In this document: positions 10,558 through 21,858 of the stretch, one piece after another
Layout of the letters: every line of letters starts with the position of its first letter
Numbering within the stretch: position 1 is the stretch's first letter
NCBI GenBank assembly: GCA_016081115.2
Contig: JABTTQ020000683.1
Location: forward strand, 124,021-188,020
Direction: 5' to 3'
Origin: Rehmannia glutinosa
Lineage: Eukaryota > Streptophyta > Magnoliopsida > Lamiales > Orobanchaceae
DNA length: 64,000 nucleotides
Position numbers and translations under genes: made by a program
The notes under the pieces: model-generated
Database searches by the model: none
Seen by the model: the letters and a program-made list of their open reading frames with translations, nothing else
Told to the model about the DNA's origin: nothing

Positions 10558-12124
10558 ATGACTCGAGGAAAATTTGCCGAGAAAGCTCTTATATCTCAAA
10601 AAGAGCCTAAAAATGCTAAGGAAGCCATTGAAGATGAGGATTGGTTTTTAGATATGCAAGAGGAGTTGAATCAATTTGAAAGGAATGATGTATGGGAATT
10701 AGTACCTTGTCCTCCATCTCAAACCATTATTGGTACAAAATGGGTATTTCGGAACAAGCTCGATGACCAAGGCAATATTGTTCAAACAAAGCAAGGTTAG
10801 TAGCGCAAGGTTATGGTCAAGAAGAAGGTATTGATTATGATGAAACATTTGCACCGTAGCACGTTTAGAAGCTATTCGTATTTTACTTGCCTATTCTTGT
10901 TTTAAAATTTTCAAGCTTTACCAAATGGATGTAAAATCCGCATTTTTAAATGGTATTATTCAAGAAGAAGTCTATGTAAAACAACCTCCGGGGTTTGAAA
11001 ATTTCTCTAGGCCTAATGATGTTTATAGACTTAAAAAGGCCTTGTATGGTTTGAAACAAGCACCCCGTGCATGGTATGATAGACTTAGCTCTTTTCTTTT
11101 GCAAAATAGTTTTACAAGAGGTAAAGTTGACACTACTCTCTTTGTTTTTGAAAAAGGGCAAGATTGCTTATTAGTGCAAATTTATGTTGATGATATTATT
11201 TTTGGTGCTACTAATGAATCCTTGTGCAAGAAATTTTCTAAGTTAATGCAAGGTGAATTTGAAATGAGCATGATGGGGGAGCTCAACTTCTTCCTTGGAC
11301 TTCAAATTAAGCAATGCTAAGAAGGAATTTATATTTCTCAATCAAAATATACAAAGGAACTTTTGAAGAAATTTGGCATTGAAGAAGGAAGAACCGTCTC
11401 TATCCCAATGGCAACAAACGTCAAGATTGACAAAGATGAAAAAGGCAAGTCGGTTGATGAATCCAAATATAGAGGTATGATTGGTAGTTTACTTTATTTA
11501 ACCGCAAGTAGACCGGACATTCTTCATGCCGTATGCCTATGCGCTCGTTTTCAAAGCAATCCCAAAGAATCTCATTTAAGTGCCGTTAAAAGGATTTTTC
11601 GATATTTGAAAGGCACTATTCAATATGGTTTATTTTATCCAATGAATGAAAATTTTTCTCTTAAAGGTTATAGTGATTCGGACTATGCGGGAAATATTGA
11701 TGATCGGAAAAGTACTTAGGATCATGTCAATTTTAGCGATTGCCTAGTATCTTGGTTTTCAAAGAAGCAAAATTGTGTTTCACTTTCAACGGCCAAAGCC
11801 GAATATATTTTCGCAACATTTTGTTGTACTCAACTTCTTTGGATGAAACAAACTTTAGCGGATTATAAATGTTTTTTTGAAAATGTTCCTATCTTTTGTG
11901 ATAACATATCCGCTATAAATATTGCTCAAAACCCGGTTCATCATAACCGTACTAAACATATTGAGATTCGACATCATTTTCTAAGGGATTGTGTCTCAAA
12001 ACGAAAAATTGAGATATCTTTTGTACCATCTCAAGATCAATTAGCGGACATTTTTACTAAACCGCTAACTTCCGAGACTTTTGCATCAATACAAGCTCGG
12101 TTAGGCATAATGCATATTGAATGA
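10558..12124 (+). pseudogene. Sirevirus-like reverse transcriptase and RNase H, body 1
   Basis: RVT_2 begins near 10640 (EEELNQFERNDVWELV-like region) and continues through TKWVFRNKLDDQGN, MDVKSAFLNG (10925) and LKKALYGLKQAPRAWYDRL. The catalytic box IYVDDIIFGAT lies at about 11181-11213. Frame breaks occur near 10795, and at stops 11318-11320 and 11717-11719. The RNase H domain shows GYSDSDYAGNIDDRKST, LSTAKAEYI and FCDNISAINIAQNP, and ends LGIMHIE-stop at 12124. Only body 1 retains this domain; in body 2 it is deleted. Confidence 0.88.
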
Positions 12125-13380
12125 GGTCTATGATTGCATTTTGCACGTTTTTAAAACTTAGGGGCGAAAAATCGGATTTTTGGTTGAAAATTCGGATTTT
12201 GGAAATTTTATCAAAACAATAATTTGAAAAGGTTGAGGGCAACCGGTCACCCTCAACGTCGAACGGTCGCCCTCAACAATGACCGGTCGCCCGTCACCAA
12301 ATTTTGGTTAAATTCGGTTCTGTCTTCACTTTCAGCCATTGTGGCTTATTTTGTCTATTTTTTGTCCCCTTCGCCAAATACACTAAAATTTCACTTCAAA
12401 TGTATTTTCTTGTATATGTTTCATTTTTTGGACTTCATTAAGCTCGATTATCATCATCATTGCTCATCTTTACCGAATAAATGGTAAGAATTCTACTCCA
12501 TTTGCTCAATGGGTTGAACCTCGAGATTTTGACTTATTTGCAAAATTCTTGATGCTAGTTTCATATGAATGTGATGAGCTTAATATTTATGATGTATTGA
12601 ATGTTGTTTGAACTGAATTGGTGATGAAAATTTTTGGCTTAAATGAATTTCAAAGGCGTTATATACTTCTAGTTTTATTCGACGCACGCCAAGTGTTCGA
12701 CAAAATGTTTCAATGAAAAATTCATCACCTACGTGATTCTCTCGATTTGAAAAGTCATATAAGTTTATAGAGATCATGTTTTATCAATCAAATGAGCTTT
12801 TGCAAGTCAATTGATCAACTTTTCCATTTTACTTGGAATTTAAGCTTCAATTTTCAATAAGCTCGATAAATCGATAAATTTGCGCACTTTGATATGAATA
12901 TATGATGTTTTTATCGTGCTAACATTCTTTTTGATGATTCCAAAGGGGGAGAAACAGGAAAAATGCTCATACGCTCAAAGAAGCGAAAATAAGTTTGCAC
13001 GAAAAGCTATAAGCTAGGGCTCTTGAAAGCCATAAGCTGTGAACAATGCTTAGTCCATTTGATGTATTGTGGACTTTTATGCTTGACTAATGATGTTTTG
13101 TGACAGGGGGAGCTTATGAGCTCATGGAATTCAAGCTTAAGTTGTGAAAGCTAAGCTTTTAGCTTTTAGTTGTTGCTTGTATACTTGTTCTTTATATGCA
13201 TGTTGATAGGGGGAGCTTGTGCAAAAATGATTTTGAAAAATCTTTGCTCCTATCCTTGTGTGCTTGTACTTATGATGTATCTTGTTTGTAATTGATTGTT
13301 TTAAGACCGGAAAATTTGTTTTGTTTTAAAATCGACCTTCTAAAATTGTTTTGGTTTGTAATCATCAAAAAGGGGGAGTT
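12125..13380 (+). other. 3' untranslated region with repeated polypurine tracts
   Basis: No ORF of note and no envelope-like gene. Four AGGGGGAG polypurine copies are visible near 12943-12953, 13107-13114, 13208-13215 and 13370-13378. The last (AAAAAGGGGGAG) abuts LTR 2 and is the presumed plus-strand primer. Multiplied polypurine tracts are a known Sirevirus hallmark. A GC-rich CCGGTCGCCC-type stretch at about 12240-12300 echoes the LTR motif. Confidence 0.8.
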
Positions 13381-14719
13381 TGTTAGATAAATGTTTTTAT
13401 CAAGATTTTGATGATTTTGTTTTAATAAGATTTTATACCAAAACAATGTTTTTATATGTTGTCCAAATACTCCTAAATGATTTAAAATGTTTTTACTAAT
13501 TTTTGGAGTATTTCTTAGAGTTTTTAATTTGATAAAAAATTGGACAACACTTTTGATGGTTTTGTTTAAATTGGTTTTTACACCAAAACTATGTTTATAA
13601 ATGTAGTCTAAATACTTCTAAATGATTTAAAATGTTTTTACTAATTTTTTGGAGTATTTCTTGAAGTTTATTTTTGAAAAAAATCGGACAACATTTCAAA
13701 GGGGAGGTCGACCAGAGTGCGCCCAAATGGTCGACTGTGCACATGAAGATAAGAAAACACGAAAAGAACTTACGGACTTGAAAAATGGAGCAGGGGGACC
13801 GGTCTAGGGGAGGGCCGACCGGTCGCACCCCTGGGCGACCGGTCGAACCCCCTACAACCCCTACCTAGATCGCACTATTTTTTAAAAAAACGGTCGAAAT
13901 CTTCAACAGGGAAACCGGTCGCCCTATGTTATTTTTGACAACAAAATTCCAACCGTTGTAACTGTGATGTTAAGCAAGATTTGCTTTTCAATTTTGTACA
14001 ATATTTCTACATCTTGTGATCTTCTTTTTGTAGACAAAAGTGAAGATAGAGAAGTCTATGTTGGGAGCCTATGTTGGTGAAGCTTCCCTATAAATAGAGG
14101 ATGAATTGAAGACACAAAATGCAACACATACAAGCAAAATACACAACAAGAAATCTGCAAATTGTTCAAGCTTTCATTTTTACATTCTTGTTGTAATAGC
14201 CTAAGTACTTTCACTTGCACATCTTTGAGGTCTAGGCTTTTTGATTCTTGATTACACTTGCACTCAATCTTTGTATTGGTTTCATAGAGTTGTAATCTTG
14301 AATTTGTCCATCATTCAACACAAGACATCCTTGTGAGTATTCTTGTGGTAAGAATACACTTGGGTGATTTAGGTGATAGGTGTTTGAAGAGTGTGGTACT
14401 CTTCAAAGGTGGTGAAGGAAGATTGTGGTAATCTCTTTGAAGGTGTTGTAAGAGGATTGTGGTGATCCTCAAGGTGTTGTATTAATTGTGGTAATTAATA
14501 AAATCTTTTTTTTTTTTTGAAATCCATCCCGGAGATACTGGGGTGGTAGAGGATTAGGCCCTAGGTGGGTTGAACCTCTTTAAATCAACGAGTGTTGTTT
14601 AATTTCCGAATTTACATTCTTGTCATTTACTTGTTGATTCGAAAAAGAGGGTGATTTGCGAAAAATCGGCATAATCTATTCACCCCCCCTCTAGATTATC
14701 GTAGCCACTTGGACTAACA
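13381..14719 (+). repeat. LTR 2 of Sirevirus-like array, shared by both bodies
   Basis: Length 1339 bp, equal to LTR 1. It is nearly identical outside the GC-rich block (about 13705-13920), where small indels concentrate. It acts as the 3' LTR of body 1 and the 5' LTR of body 2. Confidence 0.93.
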
Positions 14720-14777
14720 AGTGGTATCAAAGCCAAACTCTTTGGCTAAGCTCGTTCCGAGTAAAGAGGAAAGATCC

Positions 14778-16235
14778 ATGGCTACGAATGAAGCTTATCT
14801 CACCACCGACGCCTCCACCAACAAGCCACCACTATTCGACGCCAACAACTACGCATTTTGGAAAGACCGCATGGAGTACTTTCTACAAGGATGCGGATTT
14901 GATATTTGGAATGTGGTCATTGAAGGAGTTGCTCAACCAACAACAAAATTGGAGGATGGTACCACTACTCCCAAGCCATTCAAGGAGTACGATGAAAATG
15001 ACAAGAAGGCTTTCTCTCTAAATGATAAGGCCTTAAATATTTTACATTGCTCTCTTACCGCCACCGAATATAATCGCATAAGAGCCATACGGTCGGCACA
15101 TGAAGTTTGGGAAAAATTAGAAACCATTTATGAGGGCACAAAGAAAGTAAAGCAAGCAAGAAAAACAGTGCTTGTGAAAGACTTTGAAAATTTCAATATG
15201 CATGATGGTGAAAGCATATAAAAAATGGTGGAAAGGCTTGACAACATTGTCAATCCTCTTGTGGCTCTTGGAAAGGTCATCTCCGAAGAAGACAAGGTGA
15301 CCAAGGTATTAAACGTCCTTCCCGGCTCATGGTCCGAAAAGGTGACGGCAATCACGGAAGCTCAAAATCTTGAGACACTCAAGTTTGATGAGCTCATTGG
15401 GAATCTCCTCATTTATGAAGTATATCTCAAGGAGAGGAAAAATTCTCAACCATCCACTCTCTAAATCGTGCACGCAAAATATTATTAAAGGCTTAGCATC
15501 TTCTTCTAATAATGTTTATTATGCTAGTGATGAGGATGATGAAGAAACGGCGGCTCTTGTTAGAAAATTTGCAAAATTTGTAAACAAAAATAAAGCAAGA
15601 AAGCCAAGACACAATTCTTGCTTTAAATGCGGAAAATCCGGGCACTACATAGCTGATTGCCCAAAATTAGCGGAAGATGAACAAAAGAAGAAAAAGCCTT
15701 TTCCGAAAAAGAAGGCGTTAAATGCGGACGTCAAAACTTGGGATGAATTACTTGAAACAACCGACGAGGAAGGAGAATCCGAACATGGTCTTATGGCCAT
15801 AGACGATGAAAATACCGAGGTACGCTCTAATGCTTCATCTTCTTCCCTAGTTGATGAATTACAATGTGATTTTGATGAATTGCAAAATGAGTTTCAAAAT
15901 TTGATTGTTAAATACAAGAATTTGAAAAAGGAGCATAAAGAGCTTAAACTAGAAAAGGATAAATTATTTACTTCTTATGACTCTCTTGATAAAGCTCATG
16001 CTATTACTCTTACTATGGTCCGTACTCTTGAAACCGAAAAACAAACGCTCACAAATGATATTGAAAATTTGAAAAAGGATGTGCATCGATTCAATTTAAG
16101 TACGGATAAAGTCACAAAAATTTTAGATGCACAAAGAGGTGAGCATTCTAAATTAGGACTTGGTTATAAACCTTTTCAAAATGCTTTTAAGAAAAAAAGA
16201 CCAAGGTCCAACCTTTGTACGTCTTAGTAGTCCTC
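14778..16235 (+). pseudogene. Sirevirus-like gag, body 2
   Basis: Near-identical copy of the body 1 gag from the ATG at 14778. It does not share the body 1 frameshift near 7675, and reads through EYDENDKKAFSLNDKALN. It has its own defects: TAA at about 15218-15220 after DGESI, an indel near 15458, and an extra A near 16195. Both zinc knuckles and the coiled coil are present. Private defects in each copy accumulated after the bodies separated. Confidence 0.88.
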
Positions 16236-16419
16236 GTATTATTACTTGTTTTTATTGTGGTAAGAATGGACACTATGCTAGCAATTGTAAATTGAAGAAT
16301 AATTTTAGCTATTTTTTGGAGACCTAAAGGTCTCAAGGCTAACCCCCATGGACCCCAAAATTATAGGGTACCTAAAAATAATTCCTTTGTAGGTTATAGG
16401 GGCTATAACAACAATGGAA

Positions 16420-17854
16420 GATTCAAAATGGCTCGTGGACAGCGGATGTTCACGCCATATGACCGAAAGAGAGAACTTTTTACCAACATCAAGCTCCAAG
16501 AAGAGGTATGGTCATGTTCGCAATGGCAAAGGAAGAATTCTTGGAAATGGAGAAATTGGTAACTCTTCTTTTCTCTCTTAGTAATGTTCTTTTAGTAGAA
16601 GGGCTTAAGTTCAATTTGATAAGTGTTAGCCAACTTTGTGAGTCAAATTATAATGTTGTTTTTAATAAAGAAAAATGCCTTATTTCCAAAAATGATAAAA
16701 TTATTTGTGAAGCAATTAGAAAAGGCAATCTTTACAAAATTTGTACAAGTGATTTGGTTAGTCAAAATGTTTCTTGTCTTGTCGCCAATAATGATTTAAC
16801 TAGCTTATGGCATAGGCGACTTGGACATGTTGGATACAAAAATTTGCAAACTATTTACAAAAACCAACATGTAAAAGGACTACCCAAATTGAATTTTGAA
16901 AATCTTGGCTTATGTGACACTTGTCAAAAGATCAAATTAGTTAAGAGTAGTTTTAAGCCCAAAAATGAAATTTCCACTACCAAACCCCTACAAATGCTTC
17001 ATCTTGATTTGTATGGGGATATTGGTACGGCAAGTCTAAGTGGAAAACATTACACTTTTGTTATAGTTGATGATTTTTCTAGATATACTTGGGCTCTATT
17101 TCTTACAAATAAAAGCGTCGTTAATGAGTTTGTTCGGTTGTGTAGACTCATTGAAAATGAAAAGGAAGATACTATTAAGTCCATTCAAGTGATCGAGGTG
17201 GAGAATTTGGCGAATTTAGAGTCTTTTGTGAAACCAAGGGATATAGTCATAATTTTTAGGCTCCAAGGACACCTCAACAAAATGGAGTAGCCAAAAGGAA
17301 GAATCGGACACTTCAAGAAATGAGTCGGTCCATGCTTAATGAATTTTCACTTCCAAAATATTTTTGGGCCGAAGCCGTAAGTACCGCTTGCTACGTCATT
17401 AATCGAGTTTATATTCGTCCTAAAATGAATAAAACTCCATATGAGCTTTGGAAAGGAAGAACTCCAAATATTAGTTATTTCAAAATATTTGGATGTGAAT
17501 GTTTTATTTTGAATACTAAGGATCAATTAGACAAACTTGATCCTAAGGTCGATGAAGGAATTTTTATGGGGTATTCAATCAAGAGCAAAGCGTATCGGGT
17601 TTACAATAAGACTAGTGGAGTTGTTGAAGAATCCATCCATGTCAAATTCAATGAAGCTTCGGGTGTTGAAAGGATACCCAATGGTGAAAGTGATGAAGAG
17701 GATATCGTTGAAACCATTGTTCAAGATGAAACTCAAAATGATCAACCTTCAAGCTCAAGTGTTCCTCAAGAAGATAAAGGTGATACTTCGAATCTTCCCG
17801 TAGCATTGAAATTTAAGGGAGATCACCCAAAAGATCTTATTATTGGCGATCCCC
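16420..17854 (+). pseudogene. Sirevirus-like protease and integrase, body 2 (truncated)
   Basis: Same order as body 1: protease WLVDSGCSRHMT, GAG-pre-integrase LWHRRLGHVGYKNL and integrase core. Small deletions near 17117, 17187 and 17208 relative to body 1 break the core. The same TAG (17258-17260) and the same Lys in NGVAKRKNRTLQ occur as in body 1. The ORF 17320-17946 reads the integrase C-terminal region and runs into LTR sequence after the junction at 17855-17859. RT, RNase H and the polypurine tract are missing. Confidence 0.87.
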
Positions 17855-19165
17855 TTGATGATTTTGTTTTAATAAGATTTTATACCAAAACAATATTTTT
17901 ATATGTTGTCCAAATACTCCTAAATGATTTAAAATATTTTTACTAATTTTTGGAGTATTTCTTAGAGTTTTTAATTTGATAAAAAATTGGACAACACTTT
18001 TGATGGTTTTGTTTAAATTGGTTTTTACACCAAAACTATGTTTATAAATGTAGTCTAAATACTTCTAAATGATTTAAAATGTTTTTACTAATTTTTTGGA
18101 GTATTTCTTGAAGTTTATTTTTGAAAAAATCGGACAACATTTCAAAGGGGAGTCGGACTGGCCGCCCAAATGGTCGACTGCACTCAAGATAAGAAAACAC
18201 GAAACAGAACTTACGGACTTGAAAAATGGAGCAGGGGACCGGCCGGGGAGGGCCGACAAGTCGCGCCGCAGGCGACCGGCCGAACCCCTCCGACCGTCGC
18301 ACCCCCGCAACCCCTACCTAGATCGCACTATATTTTTTTAAAAACGGTCGAAATCTTCAACAGGGCAACGGTCGCCCTATGTTATTTTTTGACAACAAAA
18401 TTCCAACCGTTGTAACTGTGTGACAGCAAGATTTGCTTTTCAATTTTGTACAATATTTCTACATCTTGTGATCTTCTTTTTGTAGACAAAAGTGAAGATA
18501 GAGGAGCCTATGTTGGGAGCCTATGTTGGTGAAGCTTCCTATAAATAGAGGATGAATTGAAGACACAAAATACAACACATACAAGCAAAATACACAACAA
18601 GAAATGCAAATTGTTCAAGCTTTCATTTTTACATTCTTGTTGTAATAGCCTAAGTACTTTCACTTGCACATCTTTGAGGTCAGGCTTTTGATTCTTGATT
18701 ACACTTGCACTCAATCTTTGTATTGGTTTCATAGAGTTGTAATCTTGAATTTGTCCATCATTCAACACAAGACATCCTTGTGAGTATTCTTGTGGTAAGA
18801 ATACACTTGGGTGATTTAGGTGATAGGTGTTTGAAGAGTGTGGTACTCTTCAAAGGTGGTGAAGGAAGATTGTGGTAATCTCTTTGAAGGTGTTGTAAGA
18901 GGATTGTGGTGATCCTCAAGGTGTTGTATTAATTGTGGTAATTAATAAAATCTTTTTCTTTTTGAAATCCATCCCAGAGATCTTTGGGGTGGTAGAGGAT
19001 TAGGCCCTAGGTGGGTTGAACCTCTTTAAATCAACGAGTGTTGTTTAATTTCCGAATTTACATTCTTGTCATTTACTTGTTGATTCGAAAAAGAGGGTGA
19101 TTTGCGAAAAATCGGCATAATCTATTCACCCACCCTCTAGATTATCGTAGCCACTTGGACTAACA
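17855..19165 (+). repeat. LTR 3, truncated at its 5' end
   Basis: It lacks the first ~24 bases of the LTR but ends with the same ACTAACA at 19165, followed by the CTTTC target duplication. It joins body 2 at a shared TTGAT. TATA box at 18540-18548. GC-rich block at about 18150-18400 differs from LTRs 1 and 2. Confidence 0.92.
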
Positions 19166-19240
19166 CTTTCTTTTAATAGTATTTTTTCCATGCTTTTACT
19201 ATTATAACCCTATTTAATATGCATTTTATAATTTACACTA

Positions 19241-20400
19241 TCTATATATATAATAAGAGACTATTCTTTGAATAGTAACTCTTACTTTTCCCGCTCTTTT
19301 TTCACTTTCTAAAAACAATAATTTTTTTTGTTTTTTGGATTTAATTAATAAAATGAGATTTTATTATATATGGTGGTCAACTTTCTTTAAATAAATTATT
19401 TTTTAAAGTTATATAAAAAATAGAGTTATATAAGTTTCCCAAATCTGTGTGTACTGCATTAATTATTATATTTGTCTTTTTCTTTTTATTTTAACTTTAA
19501 TATTTTTTTTTTGTTTTACATTCATTTTTGACGTATAATATATCCATTTAATCATATTTTTACAGTCTTCAGTTTGACACCGATATTGCATATATAAAAT
19601 TAAAAAAATAAACATAATATATATGATACATTTACTCATTATTTTATAATGGGCTTTAAAAATTATGCATTTGAGCTACTGGACATCATTTGCATATTCA
19701 TGTATTTTGACTATCTATAAATATGTAAAGTTTATATTTGAGCTTATCTCATTTCTTTATAATGATATAGAATTGTATTTAAGTTGATTAAATTCAATCA
19801 AAAAAAATCTATATATGTAATAATAGCCGCTTCTGGAAATAGTATGGGAAGATTTTCCCGCCCATTTTTTTATGCTATAAAAAGTAATAAACATGTGTAT
19901 TGGTATTTTATTATTTTTGGTAGTAAACTTTCTTTAAATAATAACTTTTAAAAATGATATAAAAATATAAAAATATATAGAGTTATCTTTCCAAATATGT
20001 GTGTGTATTGCATTAATTACTGTATTTATTTTTTTTTCTTTTTTAAAAAGAAATTAATAACTTTTTCATTTTTGATCTGTGACGTATAATATATCAAATT
20101 TATCATTTTTTTGTAATCTTCAGTTTGGCATACATATTGTATATATGAAATAAAAAAACACAATTAATAAAAAATATAAGAAATATTTGTTCAAATACTT
20201 TGTAATTTATAATGAGCTTTAAGAATTATGCATTTCGGCTATTGGACATCAATTTGTATATTTATGTATTTTTGGCTATTTATAACATATTTATAGTTGT
20301 TGTTTTGGGTTTAGCCCATTCCTTGATAATTATAGAAAATTATATTTAAATTGATTAAATTAAATAAAAAAATACTTATTTTAATTGAAAAAAAATCTCA
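19241..20400 (+). repeat. direct duplication of the Helitron 5' half
   Basis: About 19241-19805 and 19808-20400 align along their length. Both begin CTATATAT(A/G)TAATAA and share AGTTTTCCCGC-like motifs, TGTGTGTA(C/T)TGCATTAATTA, GACGTATAATATATC and TCTTCAGTTTG. Divergence is substantial, so the duplication is old. Confidence 0.75.
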
Positions 20401-21584
20401 ATATATGTATCCAAATTTTATATATCACTTATATCCATACATAATATTTTATATATTTATGTAAGACAAAAATTAAGATTTATTTAATATAAAATTATAT
20501 TCATAATAGTATTTTATATATAGAAAAAATATTTTTATATATTAACGTACATTTTATGTTAATAGAAATTATTTTTTATATTTGTCAACGTATTTTGATA
20601 TTCAAGTTTTAGAGTTGTACATTTGGAATTAAATACGAATTTGTCTATTTGGTAATTTTTTGATATATGTATATATATATAAATAAATAAAAATGTTTTT
20701 TTTTGAATTGTTTCATTTTCCCTTAAAAACGTGTTGCTAAATATATAACATGTTTTTTGTTTAATTCTTTTAGTAATTTTTACAACTATTCAGCTTTCTA
20801 AACCCCAAACAATATTTAAATTTCAAATGACCTTATTATTGGTTGTAAAAATAATTTATTAAATATTCAGCATTGGGGTAACAATAAAAAATCAACATTG
20901 GTCAGTTAAATGTTTTTTCAAACTTTTTCTTTCTTATAGATAAACATGATCTATAAATAAATTTAATTCATAAAATTACACAATCAAATAATTTCATATT
21001 TAAAGAGATTTTTATAGTTTATAATAATTTATGTTTACTGTTTAACCGTATGATTCATAATAAAAATAATTATTTTTATATTTTAATTAGTTTTTGAAAT
21101 TTAAAACTTACAGCAATCTCTTTTTTTTTTAAAATACAGATAACATAAATCCATAATTTGTAAAACAAAGAATGAGAGCAAGTAAAATTGTAAAGATTCT
21201 TGTATTTAATATTTAGAATTAATAAATAAAATTTATAAATAGAATTAATATTAATAATAGATAAATACACTATGCATATTCGGGAAATAGGGATGATAAT
21301 GAAAAATCTCATTTTATCTAATCAGAATGGGAAGGGGGCGAGGATATAAATATTGTCCTTATTCCACCATCGATTCTAGAGAAACGATAAATCTCCATCC
21401 CCGCTCACATCCCCACTCCATCCCTGAATTAAGCGGGAATTTCACGTCCCTTTCTATTCAATTACCAACGGGCATAGTTCCTCACGGGGATGTTGTCATT
21501 CCAAAATATAGATGATGGAATTTATATAACTATTAGAAAAATATACATGTAATAGTACAAAACAAATGTCTCAGTGATATACAC

Positions 21585-21601
21585 CCCGTGCATCGCACGG
21601 G
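21585..21601 (+). other. Helitron 3' hairpin
   Basis: Perfect 7-bp stem with a 3-nt loop followed by TAAAAGACTAG. This is the expected 3' transposition terminator of a Helitron. Confidence 0.88.
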
Positions 21602-21858
21602 TAAAAGACTAGTTCATTAAATAAGTGTAAATCAAATAATATTTATCATATTTGTAGTTTCCAATACTTTTCTTAACCAGTGTGAAAAGTCAAACTTGAC
21701 TATATATTTGGGACAGAGGGAGTATATGTGAAGATCTTGTTTAGTTTTTATTTAAATAATTGATTGCAATTAAAGAGTTTTTAATAGGGCATCAAATAGG
21801 GAATCGAATAATTGATACAAGAGGATGTCAATTATTCATAAGTTAAGTTAACTAGGAA

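Larger units (their letters stand above)
6074..19165 (+). mobile_element. tandem Sirevirus-like copia array (3 LTRs, 2 bodies)
   Basis: The arrangement is LTR (6074-7412), body (7413-13380), LTR (13381-14719), truncated body (14720-17854), truncated LTR (17855-19165). The whole array is flanked by one direct repeat, CTTTC at 6069-6073 and 19166-19170, so it entered as a single insertion and expanded afterwards. Sirevirus features are the 1.34 kb LTR, a gag with two zinc knuckles and a coiled coil, the integrase-RT order, and several repeated polypurine tracts. Both bodies share the same lethal integrase mutations, so neither is autonomous. Confidence 0.93.
19241..21612 (+). mobile_element. 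non-autonomous Helitron
   Basis: The 5' end TCTATATATATAATAAG and the 3' end CTAG fit Helitron rules. A 7-bp GC stem (CCCGTGC 21585-21591, GCACGGG 21595-21601, loop ATC) lies eight bases upstream of CTAG (21609-21612). Insertion is between A and T with no target duplication, within the Stowaway MITE. It is extremely AT-rich with no RepHel coding. A second 5'-end-like copy starts at about 19808, giving an internal duplication. Confidence 0.87.
6006..21722. mobile_element. Stowaway-type MITE split by two nested insertions
   Basis: The left TIR at 6006 reads CTCCATCCGTCCCAAATATA. The right TIR, reverse-complemented from 21722, reads CTCCCTCTGTCCCAAATATA, and the two continue matching for about 25 bases. 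Both ends are flanked by TA (6004-6005 and 21723-21724), the Stowaway target duplication. The MITE sequence is confined to 6006-6073, 19171-19240 and 21613-21722. Everything between is the Sirevirus-like array and the Helitron. Joined, the pieces come to ~250 bp, normal for a Stowaway. Confidence 0.88.

Noticed and set aside
12125..13380. Envelope-like gene as in some Sireviruses
   Set aside because: Stops in all frames; the longest open stretches are under 90 codons and show no signal peptide with transmembrane anchor pattern.
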